A stretch of 64,000 nt of DNA from Byssothecium circinans (lineage: Eukaryota; Ascomycota; Dothideomycetes; Pleosporales; Massarinaceae): positions 355,502-419,501 of the forward strand of contig ML977010.1 in assembly GCA_010015675.1 (NCBI GenBank), written 5' to 3'. Shown here piece by piece: positions 1 through 12,362 of this stretch (position 1 is its first letter; each line of letters starts with the position of its first letter). The notes beneath the pieces were generated by a model. That model searched no databases and was not told the origin of the DNA. It saw nothing but the letters and a program-made list of their open reading frames with translations. The position numbers were made by a program, and so were the translations under genes.

Positions 1-1421
1 TTGGATCAAGGAACATATCACGGGCGATGGATGTTGAGGAGCCTCATCTTGGACGTTTCCTCTTTGATCTGTTTACGTAGTCTCAAGGGCCATTAGCAAT
101 GTATCACCTGTATCAACACAAGAGATACGAATTTCGCTTGTACAGTGGAATAAAACTGAGGATTCTGACACTTCGAAGTCTCGTGGCGATGCTCTGTTGT
201 GGGGCCTCCGACCTTTGCTGACTGACTCTAATGATTGTTCAAAACGTCACTGACCGAAATCTTCACAACGAGTCCACAGGATAAAGCAGAACTCCATCGA
301 GGGCATTTCGAGACTCCAAAATTTGCCTTCGTCTCTTAGGACTACTTCGAGCGAGCTTTGCTCCGAGAATCATGAATCATGGGCGGTTCTGGGGATGAAG
401 TCGCTAACAAAAGCACTCTGATTCGGTCATTATTCAATGCCAACCTTTTTGGAACCCTGGCGGTGAACGATGCGAATGTCTAATTATAGCATTATATCTG
501 CAGGGGAAAGGTGAAACGAAGATCTAACCGGTGGGTGTGGCGCGTCCGATTCTTATTGGTCTGCTCAACTCAGCTCTCGACGCAGGCAGTATCATTTAAC
601 CTGGCGAAATGATAGGATTCCAGCAGCGCATAGAGTGCAGGCGTTACGCCTGAAATTTGCCTGTCGTAGGCGCTTACAGGGGTGCGTCGGCGCTTAGTTG
701 CGTCGACGTCACGGCGCCTAAAAGCGACTCAGCGGAGATGCAGCAAGACGCTTTGGGTTCTTTTCCTCTGAGCCCAAGGCGTCTTGCATTCAGATCGCAT
801 CCGACTGTGACATGCGCATAATGTCTTTTCGCTTCTTCTCTTTTTGCAGGTTTTTTTTTTTTTCGCATCCACTGTGCTACCATTCCGTGATTGACAGAGC
901 ACGACGCAGTTCTTGTCGCTTGGGAAAAGACATCGAACATGCCAGTGGTGAGTTCAAAACTCGGATTATCGAACGTAAGGAGGCGGCGCAGCCCTTCAAT
1001 CCCATTTCGAAAAAGTCTGGCCTTCTACAGATTCGCATTTCTACGGTTCCCATCAAGTCTGCAGGTACAGCTTCGTTAGCAGCAAATGATGCCGCAGCGC
1101 CTACAGAAAGGCAGTGCGATGCCCGCAGATCTGGTCATCGCAGGGCATACGTACATGCAGCGGGGAGACATTCGGCGCGTAGGTGCCGCGATCGGCCTCT
1201 CTTCCTGTCTATCTCCGGTTAGCAGTCGCCAGCAAACGCACCGCTATCTTCATCTGTCTGCGCATTGACCGCAAAAGTGTCGTTAGCCGACCAACAGATC
1301 TCCAAACCCCAATGTATCCGAGTCATCCAGATAATAATATGCTTCTTAGAGGGCTGAAGTTTTCTTTCATGTAGCTGTGCTTCATTTTGACCACGCAATT
1401 GCGACATTTGTTCCTGGAGAT
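1..1421. other. Intergenic region left of first DUF3176 gene
   Basis: No convincing gene is seen. Short open frames here are overlapping on both strands, lack splice-consistent extensions and show no recognisable protein. Around 620-720 and at about 1093 there are GC-rich repeats of the type GGCGCTTA or GCAGCGCCTA, which also occur upstream of the other two DUF3176 paralogues (see findings). Confidence 0.6.
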
Positions 1422-3663
1422 ATGGCTGCCATACCGCGTCATCTCGCTCGAACCTGGAGTGTACACTCATCCAATCAAACCCACTCCAATCAGTCACCGG
1501 AAACTTCGATGGATAATCCGCCGCCATATACCGAACGGAAATCGTCGCTCGATATCACACAGAAACTAGAAAGAAAGCTTGCCGGGCTCAATGCTTCGGA
1601 AAATGTGTTCAAGAGATGGATCTATGAGATCGTAACCTGGACGATCAGTGCGCTATGCATGGCTGCCATCATAGTCGTGCTAATGAACATCAACAACAGA
1701 AGCTTGGCTGGGCGAACTACTCTGGTCACTACCTATTCAGTCCTTTCTAAGCTGGCTTCAGCGGCCTTACTGCTTCCCACTTCAGAGGCACTAGGACAGT
1801 TGAAGTGGAACTGGTTAGTACTTCTCTCATAGCTATCATTCCCGATCCATCAGCAACTGTTGGTCGTATGCGATGCACATATTGATGCCGAGCGCGTCTT
1901 TCCAGATTTGAAACTGTCTGCTGACTCAGTATGACATAACAGGTTCCGTGGGAAGAGATCTAGGGAGATATGGGACTTCGAAATCTTCGACAAGGCATCC
2001 AGAGGAGCATGGGGTTCAATTTTACTACTTTTTCGAACGAAAGGGAGATCACTTGCTGCCCTTGGAGCCGCTCTAACGCTTCTACTGATAGCTAATGACA
2101 CATTCTTTCAGCAAGTGGTTGACTTGCCTGAGAGATGGTCATTAGAAAGCAATCGAAGCAGCTCAATTGCACGGATTGTGCGATACGAGCCCCAGTACGA
2201 TGTGACTTACAAAAAAGATGTCCAAGTTTCGAATATGGACCAATACGTAAAGCCAACGCTGGAACGGTTTTTCTATGGAAATGGTACGCGGCGCTTTTCA
2301 TCACTGTGCATGACAGCGAGATACTTACTGCTCTTCAGGAACTCAGCCAGTGCCATTTGGCAATGGTACACGTCCCGACATACCGCTTTCGTGTCCAAGC
2401 AGCAACTGCACCTTTCCCGAATACAATACACTCGGAGCATGCTCAAGATGCACTGATGTCTCCGCGCTTCTCGAGTTTGGTTGCCGGACCGCGAAAGTGG
2501 ACTGGGTGCCAAGGCTAGAATTTGGCTACAATCTAGCCAGCTTCAAGTACCCCAATGGAAGTATGTGTGGATACTTCCTGAATTTGACGAGTAGCATGCC
2601 AGTGCTTATGTCTGGATATATGACTTCCGCCATATCTTCGACTGCGAATGCATCAGTTGGGGAAGCTCTGTTACTCCGGATACTGACTTTATCGGACGCG
2701 TATCCGAGTACCCCTCTTTGGGGTGGTTCTGTCAATTTCAAAGACATACAACACGCATTGGCTAAAGTCATAGTCGTTGGCGCCGCCGATGGGGTCGACA
2801 GCGTTCATCGCAACGTCACTCCAATTGCAAAGGAATGCATGCTAGCTTGGTGCGTCAAACGGGTCAGGTCGTCTTATCAATACGCAACCTACAGAGAAGA
2901 GATCGTGTCAGAGTTTCTTAATACGACAAGCCTGCCTTATCCATGGACGAGTCAAGTCTACACCAGCGTGGATGTCAACGGGACTGAGGCCTTCAATCTT
3001 CGAGACGTCGATATCAATCCACCAGGAGATGCGCAGAGTTATGGAATGCGTAACGACTCACATGTCAACGTTTATCTCAATTTTGACGATATCTTCCCGT
3101 CCTTCCTCACCGCTGTCAACGCGACCACCGAGCCAAAATTTCGCTATCAAACTCGCATCAAAGGACCTCTTTTTCGTCAAATACATATGAATCCATGGGT
3201 AGCTCCGAACAACATAACGCATCATTTCGAACGACTTGCTATGGCTTTGACCAATCTTTTGAGATCCTCCGATTCCGGTGAACCGGTGTCAGGGTCGGCT
3301 TATAAGATTGAAACGTTCATTCACGTCCAATGGGCGTGGCTGACTTTCCCCTTCACCTTACTTTTCCTGAGTCTTCTTTTCCTTGTTGCGACAATGATCA
3401 AGACTTCTGGGAAGGGAGACAATGGAGGGCCTGGAGCCTGGAAGACGTCCGCGATGCCAACGCTGATCTATGGCCTTCCAAGCGAACTACAGAAGCAGTT
3501 CATTTCACCGACCGCGGGGAGAACAACAATGCCAGATGATGCGAAAAAGGTGAGAATCAAGCTTCATCCAACGAAAGGTTGGAGAGTTTCTGGCCATCCT
3601 TTGAGCCCAGACTCACCGGTTGTGGTCTTTCGATCAAACCAGCCTCCTCCGGGTTGGATATGA
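1422..3663 (+). CDS. DUF3176 family membrane protein, paralogue A
   Basis: Three exons, 1422-1813, 1943-2283 and 2339-3663, give 685 residues. The start is the Met of MAAIPRH, shared with paralogue B. The N-terminus has a PPPYTE stretch, followed by the DUF3176 core: FKRWIYEIVTWTISALCM (first membrane segment), VLSKLASAALLLPTSEALG (second) and the SLAALGAALTLLLIANDTFFQ segment (third). A long extracellular-type domain with many N-x-S/T sites and conserved Cys follows, then a C-terminal membrane segment (WAWLTFPFTLLFLSLLFLVA) and a basic tail ending in a GWRVSGH...QPPPGWI motif. The family has no established biochemical function to my knowledge. Both introns were placed by matching the reading frame to paralogues B and C; intron 2 (55 nt) lies in the Asn-Gly-Thr codons and is shared with B only. 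No disabling change is seen. Confidence 0.9.
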
Positions 3664-6600
3664 TGCGGCATGTGTCTAATAAAATGTAACTACCAATTAC
3701 CTTTATTCTCTCTCATCTGCTGCATTCGGTACTCATGTGTTCTTAACAATGCTTTACGCATCCTCCAACCACGTGCTTGAGCTGTTAATCACGCTATGGC
3801 GGTCACATCCCCTTTACCCAACGACGCTGCTATTTTTGTAGTCTTTCAAATTTGCGTGCCTTGTATGGTGGCCTTCAACCCTAGGACTTCGAAGGACTCG
3901 ACAATGTTATTTATAATTCCGAACGACGATCGGTTGGTTGCGATGACGATGGCACTAGTTTGGGCGGCACTTTAAGAGAGTTCTGTGACAACTTCAAACG
4001 CACCTACTATTGAAGCCTCCGCAGGCGAGGGGCGAGAGGCTCTTGAAGGGAATAGCCAAACGGGGACGTGAAGGAGAACGAGGTCCGCGTAGCCGAGGGT
4101 GGTCGCACTCAGTATGAGAAGCGTATTGAAATCGATGCGGACTGATGGATGTCGTGGGAAGGCCAAAGACCGTTAAGCTTGTAGAAGATTGGTGAAGTTT
4201 GTGTTTAGTCGATGATTGTCTTTGTAAGGATCTTATTTTCCTTTCCGAAAACTGGATAGCTTCAGCATCACTGGGTCATGATATCAAGCTCCTCTTATTA
4301 CCTTTACCAAGTTATTTAAGCACTTTTCTCATTTATTCCGCTGGGGTTCGCAAATATCACTGAATCTGGATTTCAGTTTCGGATGTGATATGAAATCAGC
4401 ACATTTCGAGTCGAACATATGAGGCTTCCTATGATATAGGGCGAACACGTGCCCGCAGTCAGGCATTCGGAGTGTTGATTGTAACGGCAGTGCTTTCAAC
4501 GCATTTCCACTGATAGCATCTCGTTAAACCATAGTAGGTCTATGGCGCAGTGCTTCTTACTCATTACATATACTGGTCTCGAGATTCCTCCTCGAACCGG
4601 CCACAGTTTCGAGTCATCATCCAAGCATTTTCGCAGAACCATTCTGCTTTCCGTATGAGCCTGAAGACCTCTTCTTTTTGTTATTTCTCCTCCTTGAACC
4701 AATCTTATCACCTGTCATGCTTGCTTCGAAAGTGTTGACACTTGTGTCGCTGGCTCTCCATGGGCTCTCCATGCCTATCACTCACCATACGGCAAGTCTC
4801 CCTTGTAGATGATCCCGGACCTTCGAATCCGACAACACACTCAGTAGATGCATGGAATCAACACTGGAATATCAAGCGTTTCAGAGCGAAACATCGAAAC
4901 GGATAACATCGTTCGTGGGTTGGATGAGATTGACGATAGCATGTATATGATGTCAGATCAAGGGTTCAATTGAGGTGTCGAATGAACGAATGGTTTGAAC
5001 TCAGGTTAGAGGCTCTGTAGGGGTATTCGCATCCATAAGGGAACTTCCAAATGCTACTCTTCCAGTGTGATGCTTTGTACATACATGGTTTCTGAATCAG
5101 TGCTGGACGATTATTTGCTATCTCTCAAATATTTCTGATACCATTACAGGGTGACTCCTATAAAGGAAATACCCGAAGCGACGAATAAATTCCGTTTTGA
5201 TTGAAGGCGTGCTGGAAGTCACATCAACATCACATTCTCAGATGGGACTTGCTGGTCGCATGTGCGGCTTGAAGTACTCCCCACCCCCCCCCCCCTCCGG
5301 GGGCTGAGTGAGATGTCATTGTATTTTGGATGCTGGTACTTCTTGGTACTATGGGTTGGTAGGCAAGGCGTTCGCGATCGACGACACGCCTGTAAGAGCG
5401 ATGAGCATTTGCGACCGTTGGTGACTTACCAACGGGCTTTCTTACGCATTGTTGAATTGTTATGAGCCCATATCCTATGGCCTCAGTAAGTTCTAGATAT
5501 CCAGATCCATCTCTTCGTCTCAGGTGCTCACGGTAGCAATCGTGGACGTCAAATATCACGTGGCAGTGTGGAACCGGTCACGTGATTCCACGTGATCCAG
5601 CTGCCTCCAAGGCTCCAGCTTGTTACCGTTCTTCAATATCCGAAGATGAATTCTCAATGAAACTCAGCAGCGAGGGAATTTAACCGTCTCCCTCGTTTTT
5701 TCTATCATGTTTGAAAAGAACCTCTAACGGCTGGAAATAACGGAGGTAGTTAGTATACATGTAGCTGTAGCTATCAGCGAGTAAAATTGCGGATATAGAC
5801 CCTATGGTTTCTTGAAAAATGACGACTTCAAATTAAGTGGATTGCAGAATATTCAAGCTTGATCTTGGACTCGGCAAAAACGATGTAGGCGGAGTCTTCT
5901 CAACGACGTTTTGTGCCTGTACGTTTCCACGGAAGCCCTCAAAACTTTCCCGGATTCCAATTCCAATCATTGACGTCATTTATTCACAATGACAGATGCT
6001 TTAAATAAGCTAGTCATTCCTGGTTTGTACCACGGGGTCTAGGCACGTTTACCTCCACGTGACTTGATTTCCTTTGTAAGCACGGGTGTGGAAAAGTCAC
6101 GTGGAAGGAAAAACGTGCCGAGACCTGTTGGTAAGACCTCGGGAAGATAAGGTTAAACATAACTTCAGGAGAGGTTGTATGCGTCCCCATATCATTGGTC
6201 AGATTAAGGAGCATGCTACTCTTTAGAGTGATGACTCGAATGAAGCAGCGCATATGTACTAAGTGGGCGTCAAGGTTCGTTTCTCTACAGGGGTGAGTTG
6301 GGCGCTTGTATGAAGGCGATGCAGCGCTAAGCACCCGGACTCCGGAGAAGGAAACCAGCAGGCGCAGCAGGATCTTTTGCTTCCGCCTTGTTCATACTGA
6401 GCACTACAAGCTTCTGTTGTAATAAGGCATGGTAAGTTTGTAGACACAAGCAAACCATCTGGTCTCGATTTATTGCTATTTTTGAAGTCTGCAACGCTCA
6501 AAGCCAAGTATCTGTAAGCCAGTGAAAGGATTTGCCAAGTTTGCCGTAGGTAGCTAAACAAAAGTGTTGTGCCGCAGCGCTTGCTGAAGGCGACCTCGGG

Positions 6601-6851
6601 AAATAATGATGATCGTGTACATCACACTGCCTATGCATGAAGGCCATGAGAGCTCTTCGGCGCGTAGAATTCAATGTGTATACTGTGTTGGCCATGCGAT
6701 AGCGTCCTTTCTGACTCAAACAATTTACGGAGAGCACCAACTCGACCGGACTCTGATACATTGTTTCATTATCGTCGTGTCATATACCTTTTACCTGTCG
6801 AGCTCTTTAGTGACGGGGTTCTTGGGGAAACCTCATCTCGATTACGAAACA
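3664..6851. other. 3.2-kb intergenic region between DUF3176 A and B
   Basis: No gene is supported. A 12-base C run lies at 5284-5295. Five CACGTG hexamers occur between 5557 and 6103, and GCGCTT-type motifs near 6303, 6323 and 6571 precede paralogue B. The short open frames in this stretch carry no recognisable protein. Confidence 0.6.
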
Positions 6852-9058
6852 ATGGCTGCTATACCCCGTCATCCAGCGAGTGTCTGGGATGCCTCGACGC
6901 CAGGATCCGGGACAAATCCACCACCTTATACGGAACGCAAAACTTCACTCAATGCTACGCAAAGGCTGGAACGAAAACTTGCGGAGCTGGATGCATCAGG
7001 GAAATGGTACAAGAGATGGATTTACGAAATTATCACGTGGCTGATCAGCGCATTATGCATGATTTCTCTTCTGGTCATTCTGTTGCTGATGAAAAACCGG
7101 AGGTTGGCTGATAGTCGGTCTGGTAACGCAGTCTACACCGTTCTTTCCAAAACTGCTTCGGCAGCTTTACTCTTGCCCACGTCAGAAGCTATTGGGCAGT
7201 TGAAGTGGCACTGGTAAGTCTGCCTCCTACATGATGTCCATTGAGTGATTGCATTTCGCTTTTACGAAACTTATCTGACATTGCCATCATTCTACAGGTT
7301 CAACAAACAGTCTCGTGAAATATGGGATTTTGAGATATTCGACAAAGCTTCACGGGGAGCTTGGGGCTCGATTTTGCTTCTATTTCGCACAAAAGGACGT
7401 TCACTTGCCGCTCTCGGGGCAATGCTAACTCTTCTTCTTATTGCAAACGACACTTTCTTTCAACAAGCTGTCCAGACCTCTGAGCGTTGGCAGCTTCAGG
7501 GAATTGGCTCTGTCGCAAAGACATTCCTATACAAGCCCCGGCTGATCCTGGAGTCGAGATCGGGATCAATCCTCGTACAGAATGACCAGTATCTCCGGAG
7601 TACACTGTGGGAATACTTCTACGATAATGGTACGTTTGATTCACAAATATGTTGCTTATGTTTCAATATTCTTTATCCGCGAACCTTCTATTCACTCTAC
7701 ATCTTCCTCTAGCCTCCACTGACCAATTTCATCACACAGGTACCCAACCAATACCCTTTGGCAACGAGACACGCCCTGAGATACCCGTCTCTTGCCCAAC
7801 GAGCAATTGCACATTCCCTGAATATGAGACTCTGGGCGTCTGTAGCCAATGCACCGATATTTCAAGCTCGCTCAAATTTAGCTGCCGTACAGGGAGAGTT
7901 GACTGGATTAGCAATTTGACCGGACTATTGGCGAAACATGAATACCCAAACGGAACCATGTGCGGCTACTTCTTGGAAGACACCGGAACGGACCCAATAC
8001 TGCTGTCTGGATATACGACGGCTGCAATATCGGCCCCAAATGGCAGTGCTCCGGCTGGAGAAGCTCTCTTGCTTCGTATGTTGCCAATGGTGGATGTGAT
8101 CAGCCGTGAAGAACTACCGAACGGCTCCGTCAACTTCAAGGATATACGCAATCCTATTTCCGACTTCTTGGTGGTTGCGGCAGATAGTGCAGAAAGGGTG
8201 TACAGAAACAGGACCCCCGTTGCCCAAGAGTGCGTCCTCTACTGGTGCATCAAGCGAATGAAGTCATCCTATCTCTACGGGACTTATAAGGAAGATGTTG
8301 TCAGTGCTTTTACAAACTCAACCCCGGGATCGAGCCCTTGGAAAAGCTACAGGATCGATGACCCCAGCCACCCGGGATATGACTACTACTACACTGAGAA
8401 CATTACTATCACATCACCATCAAATCGACTTGAATACGGGATGACCAATAGGACGCACATGAATGTGTACAGCAACTTTAATGACATCCTCCCCTCCTTC
8501 CTCACTGTCGCCAATTCTTCTGCCAAACCCACTTTTAGGACTAGGACTTATGCCAAAGGTCAACCTTATTATCGGAATCTCGTTTGGAATCCATGGATCC
8601 CACCCAACAACGTCACTCGCCACATCGAGAGACTTGCAGCGTCCCTCACGGATTTGATCAGATCGAATCATAAGTCGAATCAGATGGTTGAGGGAGAAGC
8701 CTACAACATTGAAACATTCGTACACATCAAGTGGGAGTGGCTTTCGTTTCCCTTCGCCCTTCTTCTCCTCACCCTCGTTTTCCTCATTGCGACAATAATC
8801 AAAACATCAAAGGAGGGGGCCAGCGAGGCAGGACCAGGAGCCTGGAAAACATCAGCATTGCCGACACTGATCTACAGCCTGCCGAAGGATGTACAGAGCC
8901 AGTTCAACTCAACTGCTCATAGCGAAGGCGCCTTGGGTGGTAAGCAGAATGTTAGAATTCGACTTCATCCCAAGAATGGGTGGAGGGTTTCTGGCCATTC
9001 ATATAGCCCAGGATCGCCCGTTGTTGTGTTGAGATCAGACCAGCCACCCCCTGGGTAG
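6852..9058 (+). CDS. DUF3176 family membrane protein, paralogue B
   Basis: Three exons, 6852-7213, 7298-7629 and 7740-9058, give 670 residues. Splice sites are GTAAGT...ACAG (intron 1) and GTACGT...ACAG (intron 2), in the same positions and phases as in paralogue A. It has the same architecture: a short cytoplasmic N-terminus with PPPYTE, three N-terminal hydrophobic segments carrying the DUF3176 signature (LPTSEAIGQLKWHW), an N-glycosylation-rich Cys-containing ectodomain (CPTSNCTFPEYETLG, CVLYWCIKRMKSSY), a C-terminal membrane segment (WLSFPFALLLLTLVFLIATI) and the conserved tail GWRVSGH...RSDQPPPG. It stops two residues earlier than A and C, without the final Trp-Ile. No lesions are seen. 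It is the most clearly intact member of the tandem set. Function is unknown; a cell-surface role is inferred from topology only. Confidence 0.9.
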
Positions 9059-10147
9059 ACGTAGGATAGGAAGATTATACTACTCTGATGAGAGTTCTCC
9101 ATGAAGCTGTAGTGTGAAGTCCTACTCTTCTTCCTAGATTACTATAGAGAAAAATGACCAACTATCGTTTGCAATGGTGGAGTGATACAATCGAAAACTG
9201 TGATGAAACCAGGCCCATCATTGCGATACCTTACTTGTCGTCTCACTGCGCTCTCCGAACTAACAACAACATCCTTCGCATGCTACAATGACGCAGAATC
9301 TTCGGCTTGTAAAAATCTGTCTGACTTTAAACACTTTAGATCAAAAGGTAGATGTCAAAAAAACGATGCGCTGTTATTATCGCACATGAGGTACCTGCCC
9401 GCTACACCAATGGAAGCACGGGTCATGCAGGTTGGTAGGATTCAGCCCATGGAAGATAGACGGCGGATTAAACGCAGTGCAGGTGCATATCGGACTTTCA
9501 CATTATTCAAACGGGCGATAACGCTAAGTGTGGTGAGGCAGGCGCTTAAACCCTTTGCGTGCAGCGCTTACGCGCCCGGAGAAGACGGTCGACATGACGA
9601 GGCATGCGGCAACAGCCCGTCACTTCCTTCTTCGCCCCCATATATTCAGCGTAAATATAGCTTTCATTCCCGATATAAGGAATCACTCTTGATTGCCCAG
9701 CGAATAGATTCGAGAGGCGGTGAGACGTGAAAAGATGTGATGCTCCGGTTCTTAGGGAAGGGGCGGGAAAATAGGATATAGCCGCTGAACGGGTTTAAAA
9801 CACCGCATCGCTCTACGTCGGCCCAGTAGGGGCTGGAAAGTTGCTGTGACGCAGCGCCTAGGAGGAGCTCGCCTTTTGACGACTTTGACATTCGCATCGG
9901 AGGTAGGCATCCATATCAGTTAAGTCTGGCGCTTAAGGCCAAGACTCATCTTCCTGCGCTCTAAATTCACCGTTCCTCGTCCACTTCCTGCCGCTGGGAT
10001 TCCATTGTAGCATTTTTTGAGACAGCGCAAGATCAACGTACCGCATATAGAATATTGATGCAGCGCTTCTTTTGACCTCATGAATTTGCGAGCTTGATTA
10101 CTCTTCCCATACCGGTTTACTTTATACGCAAGAGTGTTCCTTCAGAT
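9059..10147. other. Intergenic region between DUF3176 B and C
   Basis: No gene is supported; an open frame across 9182-9730 has no recognisable features. GCGCTTA-type motifs are dense here (about 9541, 9565, 9850, 9943 and 10060), all upstream of paralogue C. Confidence 0.55.
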
Positions 10148-12362
10148 ATGGCGGCGACATTACAACATCCGGATCGTGACAGGGATGCCGATACGGTCAA
10201 CCATCTTCAATCGCAGCGAAGTACACCAGACCCACCGCAATATTCCGAAGCCAAAGAATCACTCGACATCACCCAAAAACTCGAACGAAGACTAGCTCGG
10301 CTCAATACATCAAACAGCGTACTCAAGAGATGGATGTACGAAATTATCAGCTGGTCAATTAGCGCACTGTGTATGGGCGCTATAGTGGGAATCCTGGTTT
10401 ATCTCAACAACAAAAGCTTGGACAAGTGGCGATCTGGTCTCACTATCGTCGCAGTTCTTTCGAAGGTCGCGTCTGCTGCGCTGATATTACCAACGTCTGA
10501 GGCAATTGGTCAACTAAAATGGAACTGGTACATACTTCAAACATGGTTCATGACGTCTCTGAGTTTTCGTTCTACCGCTCTTCGTGGTAAACAAGAAGAG
10601 GGCAGTAAAGTTTTCCAGTGTTTGTTCCTTCTTCCATCATCTAAGTATCTCATCTACTAACACGATTTGAACCAGGTTCAACGGAAAGAAAAGTAAAGAG
10701 ATCTGGGATTTCGAGCTATTCGATAAAGCGTCCAGAGGGGCTTGGGGCTCAGTGATGCTCTTGTTTCGTACAAGAGGAAGATCACTTGCTGCATTGGGTG
10801 CTCTTCTGACACTCTTGTTGCTGGCAACCGACACATTTTTCCAGCAAGTCGTCCACCTTCCGGAGCGGTGGAGCCTAGAGGGTAACAGCACAATTACCCG
10901 AGTTACATGGTACGATTCGAACTTGGATAACACAGCCACCATGAGCGAAGGCTACGAAATGACGCTCAGGGATACGAATATCTGGCCAGTGGCGTCGAAG
11001 TACTTCTACGGAAACGGAACCGAGCCAGTGCCCTTCGGCAATGGAACAACCCCTGAAGTACCAGTATCCTGCCCTACAAGCAATTGCTCGTGGCCGGTTT
11101 ATGAGACACTTGGAACCTGCAGCAAATGCGCCGACCTCGATATCAAGAAATATCTTACATTCGCTTGCATGACCACGAAGCTAGACTGGGTGGCGAATTT
11201 TACCAACTTGCTTTCTGCGTCTGGACACCCAAATGGTACCGCATGCGGTTACTTTCTCAACGCTACTAGTAGCTCGCCCACTCTCATGAGTGGTTACCTC
11301 GTTAAAGATGCCAATTCCACACGGGGAACCGCTTCGGCTGGCGAGGCTTTGTTGATGAGAACATTTCCACTTATCAGCCACACTTATCGGAAACCTTATT
11401 ATGGAGGCTCGATAAACTTTCGAGATATCCGTTCTCCCCTCGTGGATGCACTGATAGTGGCTTCAACAGGAGCTGCAGCTGTTTATCAAAACAAAACCCC
11501 CGTCGCTCAGGAATGCGTCCTCTACTGGTGCGTAAAACAGGTCAAAGCGTCTTACTACTGGGCGACATATCAAGAAAAGGTCATTGCTTCATCAACAGCC
11601 AACTTTAGACCGGACTACTTCGCCTGGAAATCTGAGCCGTATACAGGCCCCACCGTCAACGGAACTTTGCAGTACTTCTCCCCCAACATCACAATTCGCC
11701 CAGATGACCTCACACCGGATGAAAAAACTTTCGGCCTAACGAATTCAACTCATGTGAACATATACGCCATGTTTGACGACATATTCCCTTCCTTTTTGAG
11801 CACGCAAAATGAGACGACAAAGCCAACCTTCAAAATAAAAAGCGGTTCAACTTCAACCACGAAGTTTGGAAAGGTCAAGTTCAGCCCCTAGCTTCCTCCT
11901 AACAACGTCTCCCGTCATATGGAGCGTTTGTCTACATCATTGACGAACGCGATACGCTCGTCTAGTAGTAGAGAGGTTGTTAGGGGTACTGCATTCAGTT
12001 TGGAGACCTACGTGCACGTTCAATGGGAGTGGCTTATCTTTCCTTGTATACTTTTGGTACTCACCCTGGTATTCCTGGTTGCCACTATGGTCAAGACTTC
12101 GAAAGGTGCGGGGGAGAGTGGACCAGATATTTGGAAGACGTCCGCCATGCCAAGCTTGGTCTACAGTCTTCCGAAAGAAATGCAGCAGCAGTTCAACTCA
12201 TCAATGCAAATGACGAACGGAAAGGGCGAAGAGGGCACTGGGAAGAGTATCAGGCTCAGGTTGCATCCGAGTAAAGGATGGAGGGTCTCGGGCCATCCTT
12301 ATAGTCCGGATTCGCCAGTCGTTGTGTTCAGATCAAACCAGCCTCCTCCGGGCTGGATATGA
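10148..12362 (+). pseudogene. DUF3176 paralogue C with premature in-frame stop
   Basis: Exons 10148-10527 and 10676-12362 form one reading frame of 689 codons, interrupted by a TAG at 11889-11891. The stop falls where paralogues A and B have the Trp of an N-P-W-x-(A/P)-P-N-N motif: here Ser-Pro-stop-Leu-Pro-Pro-Asn-Asn. Downstream, 157 codons continue in frame through the last membrane segment (WEWLIFPCILLVLTLVFLVA) and the conserved GWRVSGH...QPPPGWI tail, ending at the TGA at 12360-12362. As read, the product would be 531 residues, lacking the final membrane segment and tail. TGG to TAG is a G-to-A change in a CpA context on the other strand. The A/B second intron is absent here; the corresponding codons are continuous. 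Recent pseudogene, a truncated but expressed form, or a sequencing error are all possible; no plausible intron removes the stop. Confidence 0.8.

Noticed and set aside
812..1374. Overlapping short forward open frames
   Set aside because: Several overlapping frames, no domain, no splice support; treated as chance frames.
4811..4825. Possible tRNA B-box (TTCGAATCC)
   Set aside because: No matching A-box or acceptor-stem pairing in the expected distance; no tRNA found elsewhere in the window.
9182..9730. 182-codon forward open frame upstream of DUF3176 C
   Set aside because: Patchwork composition, no recognisable motif, and it lies in the motif-rich promoter region of paralogue C.
11865..11891. 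Intron that would remove the TAG of DUF3176 C
   Set aside because: The only nearby GT-AG pair would be about 18 nt, and the other paralogues are continuous here.
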